The position numbers were made by a program, and so were the translations under genes. 64,000 nucleotides of DNA from Strongyloides papillosus (taxonomy: Eukaryota; Nematoda; Chromadorea; Rhabditida; Strongyloididae), in contig SRSI01000066.1 of assembly GCA_005656395.1 (NCBI GenBank), positions 868,001-932,000 of the forward strand, read 5' to 3'. Shown piece by piece: positions 1 through 13,243 of this stretch (position 1 is the first letter of the stretch; each line of letters starts with the position of its first letter). The notes beneath the pieces are model-generated. The model was not told the origin of the DNA, made no database searches, and was given only the letters and a program-made list of their open reading frames with translations.

Positions 1-3000
1 CCAATAAGATAAATTATAATTTATATTTAATATATCTTTTTTATGTTTACATGTTTTTTATTAAAAATAAAAATTGTATTTGTGTAAATAAGAAGATAAA
101 TTACAAAAATTTTATATATTTAAATAAAATCATATTTAAAGACTAATCCATTAAAAAAACTTTACTTTTCTACATTTATCTTATTTAGTTTAAGATAAAG
201 TATTATATGCATGTTAAGAATTGAAATAAATGAAACTTCATTTTACTTTTAATATCAACAAAAGTTTACAACAGTCTTGTAAACGAATTTTTACAAAGAA
301 TATTCATACTCACATATGAATAACAAAAATTTGTTTTTAAATTAAATTATTGTTAATAGATTGTAATGGTTTTCTATCGTTTATACTTACTTAACAAGGG
401 TTACCATTTACTTCTTCTATATTTATAAATTTTTATAAAAGAATATTTATAATTGCTTGTTTTGAAGCATTGATAATAATGTTTATTTGATTTTTCTCAA
501 TAATTAAAAGAGACTCTTATGTCGGATTTAGACTGAACTTCTAAAATTTCTTTTATATTTTATTCTATCTATCAAAATGTTATCACAATTTTTTATTTAT
601 ATTGTTATAGTTATTTTTATATGAATCAAAAACAATTTGTTATTAAAATATCAATTCATGTAGTTTCTTTAATAATCCATAAAGTACAAAAACTCGTGCA
701 GAAATTTTTTAAATTATATAAAAAAATTTATGTTTTTTTTTCATTTAAAATAAAGGAACATGATTCTATAATTTCTAATACCTTATAATAAATCCAAAAT
801 TTAAAGAAATTTGCTGAGACGTACATTTCAGTATACATTTGTTATTACATTCTTTCTTTTATTTTTTAAAATTTAGACAAATTATATATTCAAACATTAT
901 TTTTAATTCTACTACTAAAACCTTTCTTAAACTAATTTTTTTAATCTTTATTTCTATATCATTACTAAGTAATGTAAGTTGATGTGAAATAAGATATAAT
1001 ACGCTTAAAGATTTTGTTGATATCCAATTTTAGGTCCAATTTAATCTTAATAACATTCTTTTTATATTTAACATATTCCCATGCATATTACTTTTAAACC
1101 TCATACAAAGGACAATTATATGACATTGAAATGAAACGGATTTAATACGTTTTTTGAGTTTAAATTTGTAAAATTTTAGATAAAATTGTTAAAAATGTCT
1201 TTTTATATTTTTGATCGAAAAATCCTATGTCATAAAAATTTTTTTTAATTTTCTATTTCTCTTTATTTATAAACTACCTTAATTAGAAGATAAATATAAA
1301 TAAAATAATGAGAGTAATAATTTATGACTTTGTGAGAATTCTACAAAATTATATTTTCCACAATTCTATATAAATCTTAATTATAATATAATAATAAATA
1401 TTTAACTTTTATCAACTAATTTTCATTTATCTACTATGATATTTTCATAAAATCAGGGTGGGCCAAAATATGCATTACAATTGATAAAACGTTTAATAAT
1501 CTTCTTATACTTTATTTTTTCATGATATTATGTGCATTTGATAGCTTCACTAGTCTTCTGTAACATATTTCAAGATCGTTCATGGATTTTAAGTTTAAAG
1601 AAACTTAAGGAGATTTATTTGAGTGCCATTCGTTTTGCTTTTTTATTTAAAAAAATTATCATAACTTTTGTTGTAAATAATATTTTTTTATAATATTGTA
1701 ATTATTTAGAAGACCAACTTCTTTCCTATAAAGTATTGAAGACTATTATTAGAAATCAATTATAGGTTAAGATTATGTGAGCTTTTGTAAAGAGTATTTT
1801 TCTATAATTTATCAACAATAATAAGGTTGAAAATTTTAAAATTAATATAACCTTGGTAATACCTACTAATAAGCTTTTAAACTACTAAAATGTAATAATT
1901 AATAGTACTATTTAAATATTTCCTTTTAATTCTCGAGTAAAATATTTAAAAATTACAAATTTTACATTTAATCTTGTTTATTATGAATAAAAATTCATAA
2001 TGTTTTGTAACTTTTTTCATAACTAGCTAATAGTAATAAATCTTTTTATATTTTATAGACAAGAATTTGTGCCCTGAAATGGCTATAATATTGTAAAAAA
2101 TGTTAGAAATTAAGAACTTTATTATAGTTTATGTGCGAATAAATTTTCATTTTTTAATATAAAAGGATAGAAAAAGTGATATTAATATAAATCTCCGTAA
2201 ATTTCTCTTTACTTAAGATTCAAGAACGATTTAAATATGTTGTAGTAGTCGAGTGAAGCTGTTAATAGACACAATATCATAAAATTGTATCTAGTATAAA
2301 AAAGTTATTAAACGTTTTATGTAACTGTTATACATAGTTTGGCTACTAGTACGCAAAAATATGCATTATAATATTAGGTTATTTTTCATCGACAGTAATC
2401 ATAAAGTAAATTGATGAAACAAGATTTCCATTTACTTTTTTACTAAGAATGTATTTTTGGTGTTTGTTGAACTAAGAAATTTAAAAGCAATTAATTATTT
2501 TTGAAACGTCTTTATCATTACTTTGACAAAGTTCATACTATTTAAGACAGATAATAATATAATCTAAGTTATAAAAATCCTTCTTTGAATAGTTTTTTAT
2601 TTTTCTGACAGATTATTCATGTCTAGAAGAATAGCTTTGTTATTTTTTTAAATGTCAAATATTATGGATGACTTTTAACTTTTCCATAAAATGAATAATT
2701 TATTTTAATTCATTTAAGTAAAAAAAGATAATTATTTATATATAACTTTTCTAAGTATCTTAGAAAAAAGTAATTTTATCAAATTTAGATAAAATTTTTC
2801 TTTTTAAATACTTTAAAATTTTTTTATCCAACTGCACTTTTTTTTTAATATTTAAGAGATTTTTCGAAATTTTATTCTCGATTTTAACAAAATATACTTA
2901 AAAATATATTAAAATTTCAATATTTTATATTAATTGGAAATATATGTAATTAAATTTCTTAGCAAATAAAGTTTTATGAAAAAATATTTTTGTAATCTGT

Positions 3001-3578
3001 ATTACTTCCTCAATAATTATATTTTCTTATAATAATTTTAAATAAAATAAGTACCTTTAAATAATTGCTTTTTTGTTTCTTTAAATTCATCAATACTTTA
3101 TTTTTATTTAAATTGCTATAAAAGTATGTTTAAGATATTATATCCCGATTTTATAACAAAAGATTGATTATTGTGTATTTAGCAATTAAATCTCTTTTTT
3201 ACGTTATTTTTCAATACTAGATAATTGCATTTCTAATCTAACATTTTATGTCTATCAATTTTGCGTGTTTATTAAATTTATTTTTTAAATTGAAAGTACT
3301 AACCATTTTATTGAAAAAATACTATGTTTCAGACGATTTTAGTAATATTTTTTTTATTAATCTTAGAAACCTATGTATATCATTGATAAGAATAATTGTA
3401 AAAAATATTTTAGAAAATAATGAAAAATTGTAAAGGAAAAAGAAATTTGCCATTTATATATAATTACTTGTTTTGGAAAAACAACAAAAATGTTATATTT
3501 AAGATTTACTCAAATTTTATATCAACATTATTTGATAAAGGATATAATTTGTTCACTATTAATTTGAAGAATTTTATT
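1..3578. other. AT-rich intergenic desert
   Basis: No supportable gene seen on either strand. Short open frames, such as one at 3248-3433, have the lysine/asparagine/phenylalanine/isoleucine composition expected of random AT-rich DNA. The last part presumably carries the promoter of the channel gene that follows, but no specific element stands out. Confidence 0.6.
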
Positions 3579-6500
3579 ATGATTTCAAGAATCTTTAAAA
3601 CAAATAAATTAAAAATTTTATTAATTGTAATTCACTTCAATATACTTTTTCATTCGTCACTCTCTTCAAATAGTTATTCATTGGAAACAGACACTATATC
3701 TGGTAAAAAAAGTCATACAACCGGTAAACATCTTCGAAATACAAATATTGATCATTCACATCAAAATTATGATCTTAACATAGACAAAATTTTAAAAGAT
3801 ATGAACGGAAATGAAGTAAGTTAGTTCCATCATAATAAAATATAATTAATACTAAATTTTCAAGAGGATTAGACACTTTGGAGATCGAAAAAGTTCAAAA
3901 AGTCATTTACTTTCAAACAATGTTAATGCAAAGACAATTGATAATCATATTAATAGTTTCGGTGAAACATTTGCTAAAAGTGTCAAAGAAAGGAATGATC
4001 ACCCTGAGTATGATAATTTAAATACTCAGAATTTAAGGAAAGAAAGTGTTGAATATCTGAAAGATGACATTGATAAATATGTTAACGTAGAAGCAGAAAT
4101 GAAAAAGTATAGCAAGTTTCAGAAAAATGAATTCGATAAAAATTATCCAATACATAACTTGTGCGATGAAGCTAGTAGTGGACATCAAACAGATAACCTT
4201 TTATGGTAAGTTTATATGATATTTTAACTAATAAACAAAGTAAATTTTTTTCAATGCCATAATTAATAATATCTTTAACGGTAGCAATTATTTTTACTCT
4301 TTCATTTATCATTATTTCTAGCATAAATATATGCATGTTTTAATCTTTATGGAAACACTTTCTTTATTTATATAAATATTTAGATTGTAATTCTTCATCA
4401 AAATTATAAGATTTTTTGCCCAGAAAAATAATTTTTGCTTTAGTAAAATATTTTACAACATTTTTCCTTCCTAAAGCATGTTTTTATATAAAAATTTATT
4501 AAAAAATATTTTAAAGGAGTTATTGAGGAAATTGAGATATTTTTTTTATTAAAATGACTATTTAAAAGATATATGTTAAAATGCAAAATTATATTAATGA
4601 CTGTACTAATAATTCTGATAATTCTATAGCCAAGGGCGTTATTAATTATTATTATCGTTACACAATTTTACTAAAACTAAATAATAAATTACGTAATGTT
4701 TACATAATAGCAATAAGATGATTTAAAGAAATATTTATATAAATTGATAAATAGATCAAAATAGATATTTTAAATATGTGTTTAGGTCTGAATCAGCTGA
4801 TCGTCTACTTAAAGTGATTGGAAATGGAGTTGTTAAAAATGGATATAATATGTTTATGGCACCTGGTCAGGCAGAAGGCAAATCAACAAATGTTAGTGTA
4901 GCTATTTATATTGAATCTATGTCGTCATTTAAAGCTCAAACTATGGATTTTGAATTAGATTTTTATTTAGCACTAGCATTTTATGATAGAAGGCTAGCAC
5001 ATAATTGCACTCATCCAATTTTAGTTGCACAAAAATTTATCGCTGATCGAATATGGTAAGATGATCAAAGAGTATTTTGTTTTAATAATTTTAAAAGGTT
5101 TCCAGATTTATATATTATAAATTCAAAATTTCTCATTCAAGAGGTAACGACGCCTAACTTTATGGTTTTAGTATATCCAGATGGATTGATATTTAAAAGT
5201 ATGAGAATTGATGTCACTTTATCATGTATGATGGATTTAAAGGTATAAAACTAACATAATTTTTATTTATTAAATCAAATTTTCAGAATTTTCCTATGGA
5301 TACGCAATCATGTCCCATAACAATGCAAAGTTATGCTTATATAAATCAATTAGTAGAATTAAACTGGCATGATGCACCACCGTATTTTCCTATTGGGTCA
5401 AATGAAGAAATAAAATTAAATGATATGCAAATAATTAAGACAAATTTTGAAAAATGTAGTGGACCGTATCCAATGTTTCGTGGTGCTGGTGAATGGTCAT
5501 GCATTAGAGCATATATTGTAATGAAACGTTTAGTTTTATTTCATGTTATACAAACATATGTTCCAACTGGTATGTTAGTTGTTGTATCATGGATGTCATT
5601 TTGGTTGGATCCAAGAGCCTCGCCTGCAAGAATTTCATTAACAATTACAGGACTACTAACATTAACAACTATGAGTAATGGTGCTAGACAAGATCTTCCT
5701 CAAGTTAGTTATATTAAAGCATTAGATATATGGTTAACATTTAGTCAAGGACTTATTTTTTTAGTATTAATGGAATATTCTTTTGTTAGTTATTACATTA
5801 CTAAAAAAACTACCTTTTGTAAGCATAAAATACCACTTAAAAATGAAATCATTGATAATGATAAAGAAAAAAATTATTTTATTGGTAATGGTAACGGAAA
5901 TGGAAATAATATAAAAGGTTGTAGTAAAAAAACAAGTGCAAAAGACTGGAATATTGATGATAGAGAAAAAGCAAGAAAAAAAAGTAGATTACTAAATAGT
6001 GCTTTTAGGAATCGCTCTGAAGAATGTCTAAATCGAATTAGAAAAAAAGCATGTGCTTCTAACGATGAATTTTTGATAAATGATAAAAATCTGCGTTTAA
6101 ATAATAATAATAGTAATAATGGTAAATAGGAACTTATTTTTTAACTAATTTATATTGAATAATTAAAATTTTTTAGATATCAATCCTTTTTCATTAGCTA
6201 GTGGGATAGGAAAATGTATGAATGCAACAGCGGTAAGTTTACTCTTTTATTAAAAGTAGCTTTTCTGAAAAGTGTGATTTTGTTAAATTTATTAATATTT
6301 TATAACAACAAATTAACACTTTCTGTATCCAGTTAATTCGAAATTTTTTCTAACAATTTATTAATATCAATATAACAGGTTATATGTGATAATGCTACAA
6401 ATGTAACATCATCACACTTTGTGGACAGTTTAACAAATAAAGTTTCTAATGTTTGGTTCGAAGTAGCTAAAGATATTGAAACTGCAGTGAGTAGTGACAT

Positions 6501-6856
6501 TTTTATGCATGAAAATACTTATCCTCTATAGTAATTGTCATGTCATTTTTCCTTTTTGCCAACTATTTACATTATTTTTAAGAACTATAATATATATTTT
6601 TAGGCTTTAATGTCAGGAAGTACAATGAACGGGAATATTCCATTACTTGATTTTAAATTCGATGAAAATAAGCCTTGTAATAAATGTCAAGAGGAAAATG
6701 AAGAGAAAGCACGTTTAATTGATCAATGTAAATTTCAATGATTTCAAGCTAATAATAACTTATATTTTAGTTAGTCGAACGGCTTTCCCTACAATATTTT
6801 TTATATTTGTTTGCTGGTATTGGTGGTACTATAATTGGCACACTCAAACAGAGTAG
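3579..6856 (+). CDS. Cys-loop ligand-gated anion channel subunit
   Basis: A pentameric ligand-gated channel subunit, probably chloride-selective, of the neuronal or muscle membrane. Nine exons close in frame: 3579-3815, 3865-4205, 4786-5055, 5098-5242, 5287-6121, 6177-6232, 6379-6486, 6604-6727 and 6771-6856, giving 733 aa. The start gives a signal peptide (MISRIFKTNKLKILLIVIHF); an in-frame ATG at 3420 is possible but adds a tail before it. The Cys-loop is seen as two cysteines 14 apart around DLKNFPMDTQ, and a second cysteine pair lies in loop C (FEKC...WSC), as in glycine/GluCl/MOD-1-like receptors. M1 follows MKRLVLFHVIQTYVP; the PAR motif before M2 (SPARISLTITGLLTLTTM) is the anion-channel signature. 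M4 is in the last exon (SRTAFPTIFFIFV). An unusual polar extension of about 150 residues precedes the ligand-binding domain, and the M3-M4 loop has Asn/Gly runs. The ligand cannot be told from sequence. Confidence 0.9.
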
Positions 6857-7280
6857 TATTTAATAAAATTATGTGCTTAATAATTTTGATTACAGGGGAA
6901 TAAAATAACTAGAAAAAATTACTTGTGATAATCTAAAAATTCAATAAAATTCTATTTTCGATATATTTATTTCCACTTTTTTTTATAACAAAATTTCTAA
7001 AATTTAGTCTTTCTTCCTTGTTATTTTATGTTTTCTTTTTAATTTTATGCATTTTTATAGTAATCTATTAATGAAATTAAAACTGTTTATTCACAACTTT
7101 TTGATCCTATTACAAGCATTGTTTTAATTTTTTCTGACAGTCTTTCTGACTTCTTAATAATGTGTTATGTTAATTCTAAAGAAATGAAAAAGGAAATGAG
7201 AATTTAAAATAAAATAATTTTATTTTTTTAAAATAATCTATATAATGTACAGATATAAACGTTCATTTAATAACATATCA
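6857..7280. other. Convergent intergenic spacer
   Basis: Spacer of 424 bases between the 3' ends of two convergent genes. It carries AATAAA-type signals just after the channel stop (about 6862 and 6899), consistent with polyadenylation of the + strand gene. Nothing else recognised. Confidence 0.5.
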
Positions 7281-8427
7281 TCAATTATGAAAAAAATTTT
7301 GGTATTTATTTTTGAAGTTATTTATTGGAAAATTTTTCTTTATTGATGTTATGTAAATTGGTTTCATAGCAGGATATAATTTATAAACAAGAGGGATTTC
7401 AATATATTTTGGGACAAAATATGCTAAATATTTTTCAAATATATTATGAGAAAAATCATAATCTACATTCCGTTTTAATCTTGAATGATGTGGCTCACCA
7501 AATAACAGGGATTTATAAGGATCAATAGGAGAGATATGTTGACCATATGTAACAGTTACATTATCAAAATCTAAAAAATATACTAAAAATATGTAAATTA
7601 TTCTTACCATAATATACGTTTCCACCCAAAGGAAATGTATAAGCTGTATCCTTGCTAACTGGAACATCTATTTGAAAAATACCGTTAAAACCATCATCAC
7701 CACCTTTATCAAAATCTACACCAACACCAAATGTAGAAGTATAAGGATTACAGAATGGTGCTTTACAAGATATCGGAACATAGCTTCTTGGAATTTTTCC
7801 TAAACCAATTGTAGGTTGTACATCACGATTATGAAGAAGAGAGGGATTATTCATTAATTTTTGATAATCATTTTTATTAAATCCTAACATGTTCACAGGC
7901 TGTGCTAAATAACCAAATGATCCAGTAGTATCATGCCATCTTCTAAATAATTGACCATAAAAATCCATCATTCCCCAGGATGGAATTGAAACACCAAATT
8001 GACCTCCAAAATTCTAAATTTAAAAAAAATTATACATATATTTTAAAAATCTTACCTTTCCTTCTAATGGATCATAATCAAAAGCACCTGTGTATTGAGA
8101 AGAAAAAGGAAATAGCGGCATATAGTCATTATTGTATGATCTTCCAGGTAATGGTTCAAATGGACCTGGAAGTTCAACATTTTGTTGTATAGAAGGAATA
8201 TCTGCTAATTGATCTTGTAAAGGAGTTTCTTTCGGCTTTGCATTTGTCTTAACCCCATTTTGTACCATTTTCTTATAAAGATATTTATAATATTTGTCCA
8301 TATCATTACTTAATCTCATGTTATTTATTTCTTCTTCACTATTATTATCGTCTTCGTCATTGTTCTGTGAATGAATTATTTTAAAAATTATTAAGACTAA
8401 TATAGATATTGATAAATAAATATTCAT
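7281..8427 (-). CDS. Secreted nematode protein of unknown function
   Basis: Three exons, 8427-8056, 8013-7608 and 7570-7281, join in frame to 355 aa. The N-terminus is a clear signal peptide (MNIYLSISILVLIIFKIIHS), followed by an acidic stretch (NNDEDDNNSEEE). The middle holds a compact block rich in Gly, Pro and Asp around SCKAPFCNPYTSTFGVGVD and IFQIDVPVSKDTAYTFPLGG, with two cysteines that could pair. This looks like a conserved extracellular nematode family, but I cannot name it. A basic RLKR sequence after HHS could be a proprotein cleavage site releasing the C-terminal 80 or so residues (inference). No transmembrane segment follows the signal peptide. The gene converges on the channel gene; no operon is indicated. 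Confidence 0.8.
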
Positions 8428-11400
8428 TTTAAAACTAATTAAAGAAAATTAAAAGTTGTGAAAGATATAGATAATTAAATATCATTTATAAAAACATTAA
8501 AATGATTTTTATTGATATAAGTGAATATGTCGCATTATAGGTCAACTTATTTAATTAATCTAATTAATAAATTCACATGTAAAACATATATCACTTTTTA
8601 AACACTAATAATATTTAAATTTTATATACTTATTTCATTAAATTTAACTACAAAAAATTCGATGTTTCATGATGAAAATATTAAATAATATAATAAATTT
8701 ATAATTTTTCTAGGTATAAACATTTATGCAATATTATATTGTGTCACATTATTATTAATCATTTTTAAACTTTTATTAACTTTTCAAAATAAAAAACAAA
8801 TTTATTAATTAATAAAAATATCATAATAAGATATAGATGAATTGATAAAATTGTTTATGAAATGATATTAATCAAAATATTGAAGTAAACGTCATATGCC
8901 ATTTAAAGATAATTTTAAAGAGTATCTAAAAACAAATATTCATATAGGAATAGTAAATTTAAAATTCACCTTATATTATGGTATTATTTTTATTATCCAG
9001 GATATTTTTATTTATAATAAAGAATTCTGTTATAAATAAAGATATTGTATTGTTTTTATACTAAAACATTATCAAGAAAATGTAAATTAAAAAAAATTTT
9101 TATCGTATATTCGTTCATAAATCCAGAATAAACTTCAGAAATATTTTTGCTAGATTTTTATCCAACAAATGTAATTTTTATGATAAATATTTGAATTATT
9201 AAAGAGAAATTTAATTTCAAATAGAAAATATAAAAGTTTCGATATAATTTCATTTTCAATGTTTATATTTTATTTGTTTAATGTAATATAAATATTATTC
9301 AACTAAAAAATATAATTATTTTTGTCTACTCAGAATTAACATGTTTTAGTGGACTTTTTAAGTTCAAATATAACGTTTCAACTGAATTTTTATTATTTGT
9401 ATTAAATAAATTTTTGTACCTTTATCACAACCTAAAAAGTTATATTATTATACATTTTCTGTTTTATGAATAAGGATTTTCTATTTAAACCTTTCAAAAG
9501 TATAAAATCACAGTAAAGGAGTTAAGTGTTTTGATAGTAATATAATTTTAATAAACATTAGTCGCATATGATAATATTAATGTCAATATTCCCAGCTTCT
9601 GGAAGACAAGCGTAATATTATTGAAATAATAGTTGTTGTGAAATTAGTTTTCTTTCCAGTAACCCTCCTCCCGTCCTAACCTAATAAAGTCAAAAAATTG
9701 GCCAAGTTTCTACAAAGAATGAGGGATCAGATAAAAAAGGATATATATGCACAATATCGATACGGGATAATGGGAATTTATAGCACATAAACTGGAAAGT
9801 AAATTAGTTTCAAGACGTAGTATTATTTTAGGAAAACAGCATTAATAAAAAAGTATTTAATTTTAAAGTAAAAATATGAAAATTTTGTTAACTTTGTCAA
9901 ATCATAATTTCCACAACGTTAATATTAAACTGATTAAAAATTATACTCGCTTTAATCAATGTGCAAAATTGTTGATTTGTAGATGTAATTTGAATTATAT
10001 GGAAATTTAAGTAAAAATTAAAACAAAAATAAATTTTTTTTTAATTTGCTTTCCTTTTATGTTTTATATATTATCTTATTCTTGTTGGCTGGCAAATATC
10101 TACATGTACTTTGCTTGTCAAATAATAATTAATAAACAAAAATGATTAATCTAGGAAGCTTTTTAAGTATTATTATATAATAGTGACGTATTTTTAGGCA
10201 TTTAGTTTTTAATAACATATAAGAGATGAAAAAAACACCAATGATTTTATTTAAATAAAGACTTTTAAGCAATATAATTAGAATACATTAATACACTATA
10301 AATTTTGGCAATAAAAATAATTGCAACTAAAATATAAACACTAGTTTTAATCTCTAAAATTATATCCATTTATTCGTATAAGATAAGATTGTTTATTAAA
10401 TCTTTTCATAAACTAATTCTAAATATTATAATGTTGATATACTATTTAGATTTTGACACCTACTTATACTTTTAAATATATACCAATATTACAAAAAATT
10501 ACTTTAAATGTCAAGTAAAAGTATTTTCAAAATAATAATAAAATGAAACAACTATTAACAAAATTTTAAAATTATGCATTTGAGACATCATAAATTTTAT
10601 TGCTTTTCAAACTCAATTATCATATAATATTCTATGTTATATCCTTAGATGAGTACAATATTAAAAATATTATCACTAAAAGATAAATTTTATTGTTTTC
10701 AATTACCATCATTAATATATTTATCTCATTACAAAAAAATATTCACACAATAATTCTTATCATATTATGAAGTTTGCGGAAAATATATTATTTGATAATA
10801 ATCTACAGTAATAAAATTATTTTAAAGTTATTTAGAAATATTTTTCTAAATTTACTTACAGTTTATAAAAATTTTTCTTATATTTATAAACATTTTTATG
10901 TTATTTTAATATGGATGATTTGACTTTCTTATATAGATAACAGGTATATTATAATGATGTTTATTTTTGAAGTAAGATTATATTTGACTATTCAAACTTT
11001 TTATTTTTAACTTAAGCATTTATAAATAAGTTAATAAATAGAATAAAAATTATTGAATGCTTAGCTTTATGTAGAAAAATTAATTATTTGTAGCAATTAT
11101 CTAGTTTAGATAAAGATAAGAAAGCTTAAAAAAATTTTTTTACTTATCTTTTTTTTTTCTAAAATAAGATTCCTTTTAGAAGTTTATATCTATATAAAAA
11201 TAGTAACTTTTAATTTTATGTGAATATAAAATAATCATTCAAAATATTTGATATAATATTTTTTTAATTATTTACTTTCATTCAATTATATTGAACTTTA
11301 TGTTTATATATGAAAATTACACCATAAAGATAAAAAAAATCGAATAACGTTGACTAATTGCTCTTATTTTTCGATAACAATTAGAAAAATTACTTTCTTC

Positions 11401-12376
11401 TTCAATAAATATTATTTTGACATTTATTAAAAAATTATGATATATTTTATAAAGTTTGATTCTTTTTCTTTATATTTCTAAATATTGCAATATTCTATAA
11501 TATTAAATTACTACATGAACATAAATTTAATATTACCGTAACGTTAAATAAATAATACCATATAAGACAAATTAAATATTATTGTATACCATACATGTAC
11601 TCTATAGATGATATCACTCTTAAGTTTTATCAGAAATATGACTAATTTTGACTTTACTTCCTACCTTCCTGTTGAAAATAAAAATGTAACACTTTTGATG
11701 TATAAGATAAACCGAAAATCTCTCAAGCTTTAACAATTTTCTAACCATTTATATATGTATGTATTAATTATTTACACATATTAAACATTTGCTACTAGGA
11801 AGTAAAAAAGAGCATACCTTACAAAATTGAAAATGTTGAGTCATGTTACTTTTTATTGTTTATCTCTATTGGGTATAATTTATTATATCCTGGAAAGATA
11901 TAGTAACCAAAAGAGAAGAAATCAAAATCATAAAAAATGCTTTCAAATTTATATTCATACTAAATGTGAAAAAATTTTCACTTATTTTAAAATTTTGTTA
12001 AAAAGAAGTTAAAATAATAACTGAATAAATTTTATTTATATCACCTTATGATATTATAAATAATTTTATTATCAAGGAACTAATAAAATAAGTGTCTAAA
12101 AGTATAAACACCATAAATTATTTAGAAAGCTTAATACAATAACTAGACATTATATTAAAGTTATTAACAATTATTTATTCCTTTTTTAACTTTATTATTA
12201 ATTTTAATAATATTTTATTGTTTCATAAAATTACACAAAAACATATTAATACATTTATATATTATTTCCGGCTTTTTATTATTCATTTCGTTATGACAAA
12301 ATATTTTTCTATATTTATTAATATTATTTAATTACCTAAGAAGATTTAACATATTTTATTTAAGGTAGTAATATTA
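8428..12376. other. Intergenic desert with one GC-richer island
   Basis: About 4 kb of AT-rich sequence without a supportable gene. A GC-richer island at about 9590-9800 contains a strong acceptor-like TTTTCTTTCCAG (ends 9659) and a short open frame (9719-9790); it is treated as a finding. A 61-codon frame at 11827-12012 starts with a hydrophobic segment but has no family resemblance. Confidence 0.5.
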
Positions 12377-12853
12377 ATGTCAGAGAACAGATTTTACTGT
12401 CACTTTGATTTATTTTTTCAATTTACTATGTTTTTCTCTTTTTTTATAATTGCTTTTTCTACAAATCTTATTGGTGCTGAAGTAATTGGTCAATCAACTG
12501 TAAACCATGTTCTTCAAAGTCAAAATTTTCAACGAAATCAAGATTTTACTTCTCCGTATAATATGAAAACAAGACCTTTTGACTCCTATAAAACCTTTAA
12601 AGACAATTTGAAAAATAAAATGTCAAAAATTTATACAAAAAATCAAGATCATTCTTTTCGACAACCAATAAAGTTTCAACAATCAAAACAATCTCGAAAC
12701 TGCTTTTTTTCCCCAATACAATGTCAACTTAATATAAAAAAATTGAACAATTTGAAAGATCCATCATATTCGCTTTTTAACAAAAGACCTAATTCAATTT
12801 TTAAAAAAAACTATGGGCTTGATAAGACTATGCGTTTTATTGTTTTAAATTGA
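12377..12853 (+). CDS. Candidate allatostatin-C-like neuropeptide precursor
   Basis: Single-exon frame of 158 aa. A hydrophobic signal sequence lies within residues 1-34; the ATG at residue 18 (MFFSFFIIAFSTNLIGA) would give a more classical signal peptide and may be the true start. The rest is short, polar and basic, as in peptide precursors. Residues 109-116 read CFFSPIQC, an eight-residue disulfide-type loop that aligns position for position with the arthropod allatostatin-C core CYFNPISC. KK at 121-122 could be the C-terminal processing site; the N-terminal side has only a single Arg (SR/NC), so processing there is uncertain. Secretion from neurons and signalling through a somatostatin/AST-C-type GPCR would be expected if the call is right. 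Alternative: an unrelated small secreted protein with a chance loop. Confidence 0.55.
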   Translation: MSENRFYCHFDLFFQFTMFFSFFIIAFSTNLIGAEVIGQSTVNHVLQSQNFQRNQDFTSPYNMKTRPFDSYKTFKDNLKNKMSKIYTKNQDHSFRQPIKFQQSKQSRNCFFSPIQCQLNIKKLNNLKDPSYSLFNKRPNSIFKKNYGLDKTMRFIVLN

Positions 12854-13243
12854 AATTCTTTTTAAAACCACATTAAATGGAGTATTGTAAATTTACAGTA
12901 ATTAAAATATCGCTAAAAATTAATATGGTTTTAAAGAAAAATGAATTTTTATTATAACTCAACCTTAATCAACTGTTGATGATACTAATTTTAAAAATAT
13001 TGGTAATCAAATAAATAGTTTACTTAATTTTTTTGAATTGTAATTGATAACTTTAGGCAAAGTTTATTATGATTCATCCTACTTTAATGCCAAATGTAAG
13101 CATTATATGTTTTTATTATTAAAAAAATTACTGAATAAAATATATTTTATACCTACATATCAATTTTATCATATGTGCACAGATTAGAAAGTAATATTAA
13201 AAGGCATAAAAGAATATTTTAAAAAAATTAAAAACCATATATG
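12854..13243. other. Convergent spacer
   Basis: AT-rich spacer of 390 bases between the peptide gene (+) and the sulfatase (-). A perfect 13-base palindrome, ATCAAC-T-GTTGAT, lies at 12968-12980; its role is unknown. Nothing else seen. Confidence 0.4.

Noticed and set aside
11827..12012. 61-codon frame starting with a hydrophobic segment and a basic tail
   Set aside because: Composition (Lys, Ile, Tyr, Phe) equals that of random AT-rich frames, and no splice or family evidence was found; kept out of the gene list.
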